The notes below the pieces were generated by a model, which worked only from the letters and a program-made list of their open reading frames with translations, did no database searches and had not been told where the DNA came from. Shown here one piece after another: positions 15,662 through 22,615 of a DNA stretch of 29,617 nt; within the stretch, counting starts at the first letter, position 1, and the number at the start of each line of letters is the position of its first letter. Made by a program: the position numbers and the translations under genes. This DNA is from Cardiobacteriales bacterium (GTDB lineage: Bacteria > Pseudomonadota > Gammaproteobacteria > Cardiobacteriales > Wohlfahrtiimonadaceae), in the NCBI GenBank assembly GCA_030150565.1, contig JASLFR010000033.1, positions 1-29,617 of the forward strand. Reading direction: 5' to 3'.

Positions 15662-16483
15662 TTATTGAGCTCCTTTATCGGTTGAGCGATTAAATTTATA
15701 GGCAAAGAGGAGAAGGAGAAGCCCCGCAATGATCATCGGTAGGGAGAGGAGCATCCCTTTAGTAAACCACTCACCAATGAGGTAACCGATGTGTGCATCA
15801 GGTTCACGGAAAAATTCAGCAATAAAGCGGAAGCTGCCGTAACCTACTAAGAAGAGCCCTGAAGCGGCACATCTTGGGCGCGGTTTTTGAGTGAAGATCC
15901 AGAGAATAATGAAGAGGAGTAATCCTTCTCCAAAAGCTTGATAGAGTTGTGACGGATGGCGGTAGAGTCCAGAAGGATCCATAGGGAAGAGCCACCCCCA
16001 AGATTGATCGGTTGCTCGCCCCCAAAGTTCGCCGTTAATATAGTTGCCGATGCGACCAAAGAAGAGTCCAAGAGGAATGAGAGGGGCGATGAAATCTGTC
16101 ACCTCCCAAAACCCTTTTTTATAGTGGCGAGCAATAAATAGAGTCGCTACTAAAACACCAATTAAACCGCCATGGAAGCTCATCCCAGACCACTCTAATT
16201 TGCCATCTTGCCAGCCAAGAATGGAGAGAGGCTGTTCAATAAAGAGATCAAAATTGTAGAAGAGAGAGTAGCCGATTCTTCCACCTAAAATAGCGCCTAA
16301 AAAGAGGTAGAACGCCATATCGCTCACTTGCTCTTTTTCCCATCCAGAGTTAGCTCTCTGTGCACGATAGCTCCCTAGAAAAATTCCAGTTCCTAATGCG
16401 ACTAAGTACATCAATCCGTACCAGTGAATCGCAATAGGTCCAAGATTAATAAAGATGGGATTGAGATTATGTTCAACAATCAT
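15662..16483 (-). CDS. lgt: Prolipoprotein diacylglyceryl transferase
   Basis: Inner-membrane enzyme that transfers diacylglycerol from phosphatidylglycerol to the lipobox Cys of prolipoproteins, such as the transglycosylase encoded nearby. The protein (273 aa) is hydrophobic, compatible with seven membrane helices. Motifs: HWYGLMYL near the start, GRIGYSLFYN, FHGGLIG with the essential His, the Lgt signature GRIGNYINGELWGR, and FRFIAEFFREPD near the end. AAGGAA precedes the ATG. It is the first gene of lgt-thyA-rnhA-dnaQ, behind a terminator that separates it from dsbA; no promoter was clear in the 78-base gap. Confidence 0.97.
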   Translation of the reverse strand: MIVEHNLNPIFINLGPIAIHWYGLMYLVALGTGIFLGSYRAQRANSGWEKEQVSDMAFYLFLGAILGGRIGYSLFYNFDLFIEQPLSILGWQDGKLEWSGMSFHGGLIGVLVATLFIARHYKKGFWEVTDFIAPLIPLGLFFGRIGNYINGELWGRATDQSWGWLFPMDPSGLYRHPSQLYQAFGEGLLLFIILWIFTQKPRPRCAASGLFLVGYGSFRFIAEFFREPDAHIGYLIGEWFTKGMLLSLPMIIAGLLLLLFAYKFNRSTDKGAQ

Positions 16484-16501
16484 GATGAAATTCCTTCCAT
16501 T

Positions 16502-16536
16502 AAAAAAGGGCTATATAACTTGTAGGTATATAGCCC
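16502..16536 (-). terminator. Rho-independent terminator after dsbA
   Basis: On the - strand a ten-pair perfect stem (16508-16517/16527-16536) with a nine-base loop is followed by six T (16507-16502). It lies between the dsbA stop and the lgt start. Confidence 0.92.
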
Positions 16537-16561
16537 ATTTGTCTTATTTAAACGTTGCTAA

Positions 16562-17257
16562 TTACTCTTCTTCTTGAGTCTTCTCATCCCGTTCCGCTTT
16601 AATCTCTTCAATCAGCTCATCGAGGACATCGATTGTCTGTTGATAAGGATCATCAGCATTAGGTTTTAACGTATTAGCAGTGGTGATATCGAGGAAGAAG
16701 CGACCATCAACAATAATTACAGGGGTATGGGTAACCATATATTTGTTGAAGACGTAATCTTCCGCTTTGTTGTAGTTCACCTTTACTGCAAAGGAATCCC
16801 AAGCTTTTAAAAACTCATCTGCTGAAGCGATATTGCTCTTCTCCATAAATTGAGCAACAGCTTTAGCTGAAGTGTAGCGGTTGCGATCCATAATAGAATC
16901 GAAGAACTTAATATGTCCTTCATCAACCTTGTCGAGCGCTAAGAGAGAGTAGTATGTTTTTGTGAAGATCTCATTCATACGCTCACCAGGAATAGGGAGG
17001 CGTACAAGATCGACAGCGTCAGCTTGAGTCTTCTCCCACTTTGCAAGATAGGGCTCAAGGTTATAGCAGTAGCGGCATCCGTAAGAGAAGACTTCAATCA
17101 CTTCGATCTTATCTTTCTTCCCATTCATACTCGGTACCGCTGGCTCAATAAGCGCATACCCTTTTCCAGGAACATTCTGATGCTCTTGAGCAAAACCAAA
17201 TGTCGATAGAAGAAGTGTAAAGCTTAGTGTGAATAGTTTTGTAAAACGTTTAAACAT
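16562..17257 (-). CDS. dsbA: Periplasmic thiol:disulfide oxidoreductase DsbA
   Basis: Introduces disulfide bonds into exported proteins in the periplasm; DsbB normally reoxidises it. I chose the ATG at 17257 because GGGAG lies just upstream and the product (231 aa) then starts with a normal signal peptide, cut near Ala23-Gln24. The active site is CRYC (Cys61-Cys64) after FSYG, rather than the usual CPHC. The cis-Pro loop is HTPVIIVDG with Pro179. The C-terminus is strongly acidic. It follows cytochrome c4 by 80 bases on the same strand, an arrangement also known from Pseudomonas. A terminator follows. Confidence 0.94.
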   Translation of the reverse strand: MFKRFTKLFTLSFTLLLSTFGFAQEHQNVPGKGYALIEPAVPSMNGKKDKIEVIEVFSYGCRYCYNLEPYLAKWEKTQADAVDLVRLPIPGERMNEIFTKTYYSLLALDKVDEGHIKFFDSIMDRNRYTSAKAVAQFMEKSNIASADEFLKAWDSFAVKVNYNKAEDYVFNKYMVTHTPVIIVDGRFFLDITTANTLKPNADDPYQQTIDVLDELIEEIKAERDEKTQEEE

Positions 17258-17337
17258 AGTTTCTCTCCCTTTTGATCCTCTCCATCCCTTTCTTGCGTAG
17301 TAGGATTGATCGATCAAATTGTAGAGATTAATGAGGA

Positions 17338-18105
17338 TTAATCTCTCGTTTTTGGTTGTAACCCTTCAATATATGAAGCAACAGCTTTGATCTCTGCATC
17401 GCTTAAACGCTCTGCAATATCACGCATCATACGAGCAGGATCATTACGACGCTCTGACGATTTAAATTTATTGAGTTGAGCTTCTGTGTATGTTGCATGT
17501 TGTCCCGCAATTTTTGGATAATTTGCAGGGCCATTTCCTTGTCCTGTCGGGCTATGGCATGCAGCACATGCAGGGATGTTTCGCTCTAAATCACCACCGT
17601 GATAGATCTGTGCACCACGCTCAGCTAGCTCTTCATCAGCGATACCGTAGTTTGGTTTTTGTGCTGAAAAGTATGCCGCAATATGCTCAACGAGTTCAGA
17701 GTCGAGTACTTGACGCTCTTTTCCAGGAGCAGGTTCGAGCATCGGCTGAGTGACATACGCCATCATATTTGCATCTTGACGAAGCGAATCTTGCATCTCT
17801 TCCTCTTTAAGATAGCTCGCTTGGAAATCTTTTAATTGCTGAACAATGTAGTTGTGATGTTGTCCTGCAAGTTTTGGGTACATATCAGAGAGTTGAACAG
17901 GATCTTTTCCTTCAAGGAGCATCAATCCATCCCCTTTCTGTCCATGACAGGAGACACATGAGGTTTCTGCGATGTGGCGTCCAATCTCCATGTTTGGGGT
18001 AAAGTCTTCAGGTAATGGGCGTTCCACAGGGATCACATCATCAGCCATTGCGTGGCTCATCATCATCACGCCAACACCAATTAAAGCTCTATATTTAAAA
18101 CGCAC
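17338..18105 (-). CDS. Diheme cytochrome c4
   Basis: Periplasmic electron carrier, in other gammaproteobacteria a donor to cytochrome c oxidases. The protein (255 aa) starts at a GTG with AGGAGA upstream, and has a signal peptide (cut near Ala21). It carries two heme-attachment motifs, CVSCH (50-54) and CAACH (180-184), each followed by a YPKLAGQH or YPKIAGQH segment typical of c4. Candidate Met ligands occur in VTQPM and ARMMRD. It is longer than usual c4 proteins: the first heme half has extra acidic and Met-rich segments (about 60-75 and 101-134). dsbA follows. Membership of the c4 group is clear; the role of the insert is unknown. Confidence 0.92.
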   Translation of the reverse strand: MRFKYRALIGVGVMMMSHAMADDVIPVERPLPEDFTPNMEIGRHIAETSCVSCHGQKGDGLMLLEGKDPVQLSDMYPKLAGQHHNYIVQQLKDFQASYLKEEEMQDSLRQDANMMAYVTQPMLEPAPGKERQVLDSELVEHIAAYFSAQKPNYGIADEELAERGAQIYHGGDLERNIPACAACHSPTGQGNGPANYPKIAGQHATYTEAQLNKFKSSERRNDPARMMRDIAERLSDAEIKAVASYIEGLQPKTRD

Positions 18106-18223
18106 AGCTTCTACTCTCCTATCAAAAATCTCTATATAAAATTGCTAACTGAAAATTCATTAACGAAACTCAAATTTTTAGATAGCTCATTCTAATACAA
18201 TCACGATTAAAAATGTAGTGGTT

Positions 18224-18229
18224 ATTATA
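18224..18229 (-). promoter_or_regulatory. Possible -10 element for cytochrome c4
   Basis: TATAAT on the - strand, about 119 bases before the GTG start, with no good -35. It is in the 247-base divergent gap between cytochrome c4 and thrS. Confidence 0.35.
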
Positions 18230-18271
18230 TCGTAAAAAATGGTGCAACGCCTCATAGTAGCGCAACTTTTT

Positions 18272-18301
18272 TTAGAAGTTATAGGGTATATTCGCTATAA
18301 T
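18272..18301 (+). promoter_or_regulatory. Predicted promoter for thrS-infC operon
   Basis: TTAGAA (18272-18277) and TATAAT (18296-18301) with an 18-base spacer. The transcript would start near 18308, about 45 bases before the thrS ATG. This also argues against the longer in-frame thrS start at 18239. Confidence 0.6.
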
Positions 18302-18352
18302 GTTCGGTTTTTAAGGTCCATTTCAAAACGTGGTTGGTACGGAGAGAGATCA

Positions 18353-20278
18353 ATGCCCATTATTACCTTGCCCGATGGCAGTAAACGAGAATTTGATAAT
18401 GCAGTAACAGGATTTGATATCGTGAATGATATTGGTCCTGGCTTAGCGCGTGCAGCGATCGCCATGGTGGTAAATGGCGAGCAACAAGATCTTTGCCGAA
18501 CGATTGAAGGGGATTCAACGGTTCGCATATTAACATTAAGAGATGAAGAGGGGCTTGACGTTGTTCGCCACACGTTAGCAGCTCAAGTGATGGCTCGTGC
18601 GGTTAAGGATCTTTACCCCACTGCAAAGTTGGCAATTGGTCCGACTATTGAGCATGGATTCTATTATGATGTGGATTTTGAAGAGCCTTTAGTTCCTGAA
18701 GATTTGCCGAAGATTGAAGCGCGTATGCGTGAAATCATTAAAGAGGGACTCCCAGTCACCCGTGAAATGTGGGATCGTCAGGAAGCGATTCAATACTTCA
18801 TGGCTAAAGATGAGTGGTATAAAGCGGATATTATCGATCGGGCGCCGAAAGAGCAGACGAAGATCTCCCTCTATCGTCAAGGAGAAGGGGATGAAGATAT
18901 CTTTATGGACCTCTGTTTAGGGCCCCATCTGACGAGTATTAAACAGGCGGATATCGCTTTTAAAATTACAAATCTAGCGGGAGCGTATTGGCGAGGAGAT
19001 TCTAATAATAAGATGCTGACTCGCCTCTATGCGATTGCGTTCCCAACGAAAAAGGAGCTTGAGGCTCATTTAGAGCGGGTGCGTGAGGCTGAACTTCGAG
19101 ATCATCGCCGTATTGGGCGCATGCAGAATCTCTTCCATCTTCAAGAGGAAGCTCCTGGAATGGTCTTTTGGCACCCTAAAGGGTGGACGATCTGGCAGAT
19201 TGTGGAGCAGTATATGCGCCGCCGCCAAGAGATTGAGGGGTATAAGGAGATTAAGACTCCGATGGTTGTTGATCGCACACTTTGGGAGCGTTCTGGGCAC
19301 TGGGAAAATTATCAGGATCTAATGTTTACTACTTCATCAGAGAATCGTGATTACGCGGTAAAACCGATGAATTGTCCTGGGCACGTGCAGGTGTTTAATC
19401 ACACTCTCCACTCCTATCGTGATCTTCCTCTCCGTTTAGCTGAATTTGGCTCGTGCCATCGAAATGAGCCATCTGGTGCGTTGCACGGCCTAATGCGTGT
19501 TCGTGGATTTGTTCAAGATGACGCACATATCTTCTGCCGAGATGATCAGATTATCTCTGAAGTAGAGCGATTCCATAAATTTGCGATGAGCGTCTATCGT
19601 GATTTTGGTTTTAAGGATATTAGCGTTAAGTTGTCGCTTCGCCCAGAAAAGCGTGCGGGAGATGACCGTATCTGGGATTTGGCGGAATCAGGATTACGAA
19701 CTGCTCTCAACTCAGCAGGAATTAGCTGGGAGGAGCTAGAAGGTGAGGGGGCGTTCTATGGTCCGAAAGTTGAATATCATATTAAAGATGCAATTGGCCG
19801 ATCGTGGCAAGTAGGGACCATTCAGCTCGATTTTGTTCTCCCTGAACGTTTAGGAGCAAAATTTGTTGATGAGGATAATACTCGAAAAACCCCTGTTATG
19901 CTTCATCGGGCGATCTTGGGCTCTTTTGAGCGTTTTATTGGAATCTTGATCGAGCACCATGCAGGCTCATTCCCACTATGGCTTGCGCCTGAGCAAGTTG
20001 TCGTGGCAAGTATTACGGATGGACAGCATGAGTATGTTAAAAAAGTGGTGAAGACCCTAAAAGAAAATGGCATCCGAGCAGTAAGTGACTTGAGAAATGA
20101 GAAGATAGGCTATAAAATTCGAGAAGCAACGGTTTCACGTATTCCTTATATTTTAGTTGTAGGTAAACGTGAGATGGAGATGGGGCTTGTAGCGATTCGT
20201 ACTCGTGAAGGTCAAGATTTAAGTACGATGGAGCTATCCCAGTTTGTCGACTATCTAAATAAGTCGAATACAATTTAA
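18353..20278 (+). CDS. thrS: Threonyl-tRNA synthetase
   Basis: Charges tRNA-Thr with threonine. I chose the ATG at 18353 because GGAGAGAGA lies upstream and the product MPIITLPDGSKREF is then 641 aa (E. coli 642). Domains: TGS (about 1-60), N2 editing domain (about 65-220), class II catalytic core (about 240-535) with zinc-ligand segments MNCPGH, the HGLMRVRGF region and MLHRAILGS, and the anticodon domain (about 540-641). The editing site is atypical: the HxxxH motif reads HTLAAQ (73-78), so the second His is missing, while C188-x3-H192 of the CLGPH motif remains. It is the first gene of the thrS-ihfA block; infC follows after 24 bases. Confidence 0.97.
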   Translation: MPIITLPDGSKREFDNAVTGFDIVNDIGPGLARAAIAMVVNGEQQDLCRTIEGDSTVRILTLRDEEGLDVVRHTLAAQVMARAVKDLYPTAKLAIGPTIEHGFYYDVDFEEPLVPEDLPKIEARMREIIKEGLPVTREMWDRQEAIQYFMAKDEWYKADIIDRAPKEQTKISLYRQGEGDEDIFMDLCLGPHLTSIKQADIAFKITNLAGAYWRGDSNNKMLTRLYAIAFPTKKELEAHLERVREAELRDHRRIGRMQNLFHLQEEAPGMVFWHPKGWTIWQIVEQYMRRRQEIEGYKEIKTPMVVDRTLWERSGHWENYQDLMFTTSSENRDYAVKPMNCPGHVQVFNHTLHSYRDLPLRLAEFGSCHRNEPSGALHGLMRVRGFVQDDAHIFCRDDQIISEVERFHKFAMSVYRDFGFKDISVKLSLRPEKRAGDDRIWDLAESGLRTALNSAGISWEELEGEGAFYGPKVEYHIKDAIGRSWQVGTIQLDFVLPERLGAKFVDEDNTRKTPVMLHRAILGSFERFIGILIEHHAGSFPLWLAPEQVVVASITDGQHEYVKKVVKTLKENGIRAVSDLRNEKIGYKIREATVSRIPYILVVGKREMEMGLVAIRTREGQDLSTMELSQFVDYLNKSNTI

Positions 20279-20302
20279 ATAATAATTAGAGGAGATTGAG
20301 TT

Positions 20303-20821
20303 ATTAGCAATCAGTATGAACACCGTGTAAATGAGCGTATCACAATGAAAGAGGTACGCCTCATCGGTGACGATGGTGAGCAAAAAGGCGTTGTGCCTCT
20401 TGATGAGGCGTTAGATATGGCATACAATGCAGGGCTTGATTTGGTTGAGGTGTCGCCAAATGCTCGCCCCCCTGTTTGCCGTATTATGAATTACGGTAAG
20501 TATCGCTATGAGATGCAGAAAAAAGCAGACGAAGCGCGCAAGAAGCAACGCCACACTCAAGTTAAAGAGGTAAAATTCCGTCCTGCGACGGGAGAAGGGG
20601 ATTATCAGGTAAAACTACGCAACCTGATACGTTTCCTAGAAGATGGTGATAAAGCGAAGATTACGATCCGTTTTAGAGGTCGTGAAATGGCTCACCAGGA
20701 GCTTGGAAGAGAAGTTTTAGAGCGCCTAAAAGAGGATCTAAAAGAGCATGGAACTGTAGAGCAGAATCCACGTCTTGAAGGTCGTCAGATGGTGATGATG
20801 GTTGCCCCAAATAAGAAGTAA
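20303..20821 (+). CDS. infC: Translation initiation factor IF-3 with AUU start codon
   Basis: Binds the 30S subunit, prevents premature 50S joining and checks start codon-initiator tRNA pairing. The first ATG (20345) would remove part of the conserved N-terminus. The frame is open upstream to a stop at 20297-20299 and contains ATT at 20303, with AGAGGAG (20288-20294) eight bases before it. Starting there the protein is 172 aa and reads (M)SNQYEHRVNERITMKEVRLIG, matching family N-termini. AUU initiation is the known self-regulatory feature of infC. Further motifs: DLVEVSPNARPPVCRIMNYGK, VKEVKFRPATGEGDYQVK, KITIRFRGREMAH. rpmI follows after 75 bases. Confidence 0.95.
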   Translation: MSNQYEHRVNERITMKEVRLIGDDGEQKGVVPLDEALDMAYNAGLDLVEVSPNARPPVCRIMNYGKYRYEMQKKADEARKKQRHTQVKEVKFRPATGEGDYQVKLRNLIRFLEDGDKAKITIRFRGREMAHQELGREVLERLKEDLKEHGTVEQNPRLEGRQMVMMVAPNKK

Positions 20822-20896
20822 GGCGAAATCGGCTCTTTAAGTGATTTATTCAAGTAGAAGATTAACAATTTAATTAAGAATGCGAGTAGATATACT

Positions 20897-21094
20897 ATGC
20901 CAAAATTAAAGTCGATTAGTGGCGCTAAGAAGCGTTTTCGTAAGAGTGCAGGCGGCGGTTTTAAAAAACGCGCTTCACATCGTGGTCATATTTTAACTAA
21001 GAAATCAACTAAGCGTAAAAGACATTTACGTAACGACACTGTAGTTGCAAAAGCAGATGTTAAGTCGATTAAACAAATGTTGCCTTACGCATAA
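20897..21094 (+). CDS. rpmI: 50S ribosomal protein L35
   Basis: Small basic protein of the large subunit (65 aa, the family length), starting MPKLKSISGAKKRF and including RKSAGGGFKKRASHRGHIL and the TKRKRHLR patch. The upstream ribosome site is poor (GAGTAG), and the 75-base infC-rpmI gap corresponds to the region where L20 represses translation in E. coli. I could not confirm an operator structure here. rplT follows after 21 bases. Confidence 0.98.
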   Translation: MPKLKSISGAKKRFRKSAGGGFKKRASHRGHILTKKSTKRKRHLRNDTVVAKADVKSIKQMLPYA

Positions 21095-21115
21095 GTAATT
21101 TAGGAGAGTTAAGAG

Positions 21116-21472
21116 ATGGCAAGAGTAAAACGTGGCACAATCACTAATGCACGTCATAAAAAAGTATTAAAGAAAGCGAAAGGTTACTACGGTGCTCGCT
21201 CGCGTACTTTTAAAGCTGCAAATCAAGCAGTTTATAAAGCGGGTCAGTACGCATATCGTGACCGTCGAGTTAAGAAGCGTGAATTCCGCGCTCTTTGGAT
21301 TGCACGTATCAATGCTGCAGCGCGTGAGTTTGGTCTCTCTTATAGCCGTTTTATCAACGGTCTTAAGAAAGCAAATATCGAGATCGACCGCAAAGTATTA
21401 GCTGATATGGCAGTACATGAGAAGGATGCATTCAAAGCATTAGCAGAACAGGCTAAAGCAGCATTAGCATAA
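21116..21472 (+). CDS. rplT: 50S ribosomal protein L20
   Basis: Early assembly protein of the large subunit, binding 23S rRNA (118 aa; E. coli 118). It starts MARVKRGTITNARHKKVLK with the long basic N-terminal helix, followed by GYYGARSRTFKAA and the globular C-terminal domain (SRFINGLKKANIEIDRK). In E. coli it also represses rpmI-rplT translation. AGGAG lies upstream of the ATG. A terminator or attenuator lies 25 bases after its stop. Confidence 0.98.
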   Translation: MARVKRGTITNARHKKVLKKAKGYYGARSRTFKAANQAVYKAGQYAYRDRRVKKREFRALWIARINAAAREFGLSYSRFINGLKKANIEIDRKVLADMAVHEKDAFKALAEQAKAALA

Positions 21473-21497
21473 TTTAACCTTCAGCAGTAAAAGTCAG

Positions 21498-21534
21498 AAA
21501 GGAAAAGGGTTCGATGATCTCTTTTCCTTTTTTT
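21498..21534 (+). terminator. Terminator/possible attenuator between rplT and pheS
   Basis: Stem 21498-21507/21521-21530 (AAAGGAAAAG/CTTTTCCTTT), extendable by a G-U and a G-C pair, with a T run to 21534. It lies between genes normally co-transcribed and no separate pheS promoter is visible, so it may attenuate rather than fully stop transcription. Confidence 0.75.
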
Positions 21535-21552
21535 ATTGGTAATGATTATTGA
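21514..21552 (+). CDS. Possible Phe-rich leader peptide (pheM-like) before pheST
   Basis: A 12-codon frame, MISFPFFIGNDY, starts in the terminator loop with AAAAGGG four bases upstream. Three of the first seven codons are TTT. It lies between rplT and pheS, where E. coli has the pheM attenuator peptide. Unlike pheM, its Phe codons coincide with the 3' arm and T tract of the hairpin, and any T tract read in this frame gives TTT, so this may be chance. Confidence 0.3.
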   Translation: MISFPFFIGNDY

Positions 21553-21568
21553 GATAGGCAGAAAACTG

Positions 21569-22582
21569 ATGAGCTTAGAAACTATTCATACAGAAGCAGT
21601 AAAAGCGATTGAGGCGGCTTCGACTCTGCAGGAGCTGGAAGCGGTTCGTGTGGCAAATTTTGGGCGTAATGGTGCAATTAGTGGCTTAATGGCCCAATTA
21701 GGTAAATTACCTCCTGAGGAGAGAAAATCTCGCGGTGCAGAGATCAATGTTGTGCGAACCGCAGTAATGGAGGCTTTAAATAGTAAGCGAGCAGCCCTTG
21801 AAGAGGCGATTTTAAATGAGAAACTCGCTTCAGAGCGGGTTGATATTACTCAGCCAGGTCGTCAAAGTGAAGTGGGAGCATTGCATCCTATTACCCGTAC
21901 CATGATGCGAATTCATCAATTCTTCTCATCACTTGGGTTTGATGTGATTGAAGGACCTGAAATTGAGCACGATTTTTACAATTTCGAAGCGCTCAATATC
22001 CCCTCTCATCATCCAGCGCGCGCAATGTTTGATACCTTCTATTTTGATGAGCATCATCTTTTACGCACACACACCTCTAATACACAGATTCATGTAATGG
22101 AGGAGCAGAAGCCACCAATCCAGATGATTGGGTATGGTCGTGTCTACCGTTGTGACTCAGATGTCACCCATAGCCCAATGTTTCATCAAGTAGAAGGGTT
22201 GGTTGTGAATGAGTCGGTTACCTTCTCTGATCTTAAAGGGATTTTGACAGAGTTCATGCAGAAGTTTTTTGAGCGTGATCTTAAACTTCGCTTCCGCCCT
22301 TCATTCTTCCCCTTTACTGAGCCTTCAGCTGAGGTAGATATTGAGTGTGTCATCTGTGATGGTGATGGCTGCCGTGTCTGTAAGCAGACAGGTTGGCTTG
22401 AAGTATTAGGGTGCGGAATGGTTCATCCTAATGTCTTTAAATCAGTCAATATCGATGAGAAGCGTTACCAAGGTTACGCCTTTGGAATGGGGGTTGAGCG
22501 TCTAGCAATGCTACGTTATGGCGTTAATGATCTGCGTCTCTTCTATGAAAATGATATGAGATTTTTAGGTCAATTCAGATAA
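21569..22582 (+). CDS. pheS: Phenylalanyl-tRNA synthetase alpha subunit
   Basis: Catalytic subunit of the alpha2-beta2 enzyme that charges tRNA-Phe. With the ATG at 21569 the product begins MSLETIHTEA and is 337 aa (E. coli 327). Upstream in-frame starts (TTG 21536, ATG 21542) lie in or next to the terminator and lack ribosome sites; the site for 21569 is also weak. An N-terminal coiled coil (about 1-85) binds tRNA. Class II core motifs: LHPITRT, GPEIEHDFYNFEALNIP, HPARAMFDTFYF, the TEPSAEVD segment and GMGVERLAMLRYG. Four Cys at 260, 263, 268 and 271 form a CxxC-x4-CxxC cluster absent from the E. coli protein. Confidence 0.96.
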   Translation: MSLETIHTEAVKAIEAASTLQELEAVRVANFGRNGAISGLMAQLGKLPPEERKSRGAEINVVRTAVMEALNSKRAALEEAILNEKLASERVDITQPGRQSEVGALHPITRTMMRIHQFFSSLGFDVIEGPEIEHDFYNFEALNIPSHHPARAMFDTFYFDEHHLLRTHTSNTQIHVMEEQKPPIQMIGYGRVYRCDSDVTHSPMFHQVEGLVVNESVTFSDLKGILTEFMQKFFERDLKLRFRPSFFPFTEPSAEVDIECVICDGDGCRVCKQTGWLEVLGCGMVHPNVFKSVNIDEKRYQGYAFGMGVERLAMLRYGVNDLRLFYENDMRFLGQFR

Positions 22583-22615
22583 TCGATAATTTAAGAGTAG
22601 ATGAGGAATAGATAG

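Noticed and set aside
17306..17317. TTGATCGATCAA palindrome between cytochrome c4 and dsbA, resembling an FNR/Anr box
   Set aside because: FNR half-sites TTGAT and ATCAA need a four-base spacer; here it is two. The palindrome is short and built of two GATC units, so it is likely chance.
18239..18352. Extended N-terminus of ThrS
   Set aside because: A TATAAT promoter core lies inside this stretch and the ATG at 18353 has a good ribosome site and gives the family length.
18466..18473. GCGATCGC and many GATC sites, suggestive of an HIP1-like repeat
   Set aside because: Explained by frequent GAT, GCG and CGA/CGC codon pairs; no ordered spacing seen.
20822..20896. L20 translational operator in the infC-rpmI gap
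   Set aside because: The position is right, but I could not identify the pseudoknot by reading alone; a covariance model search would be needed.
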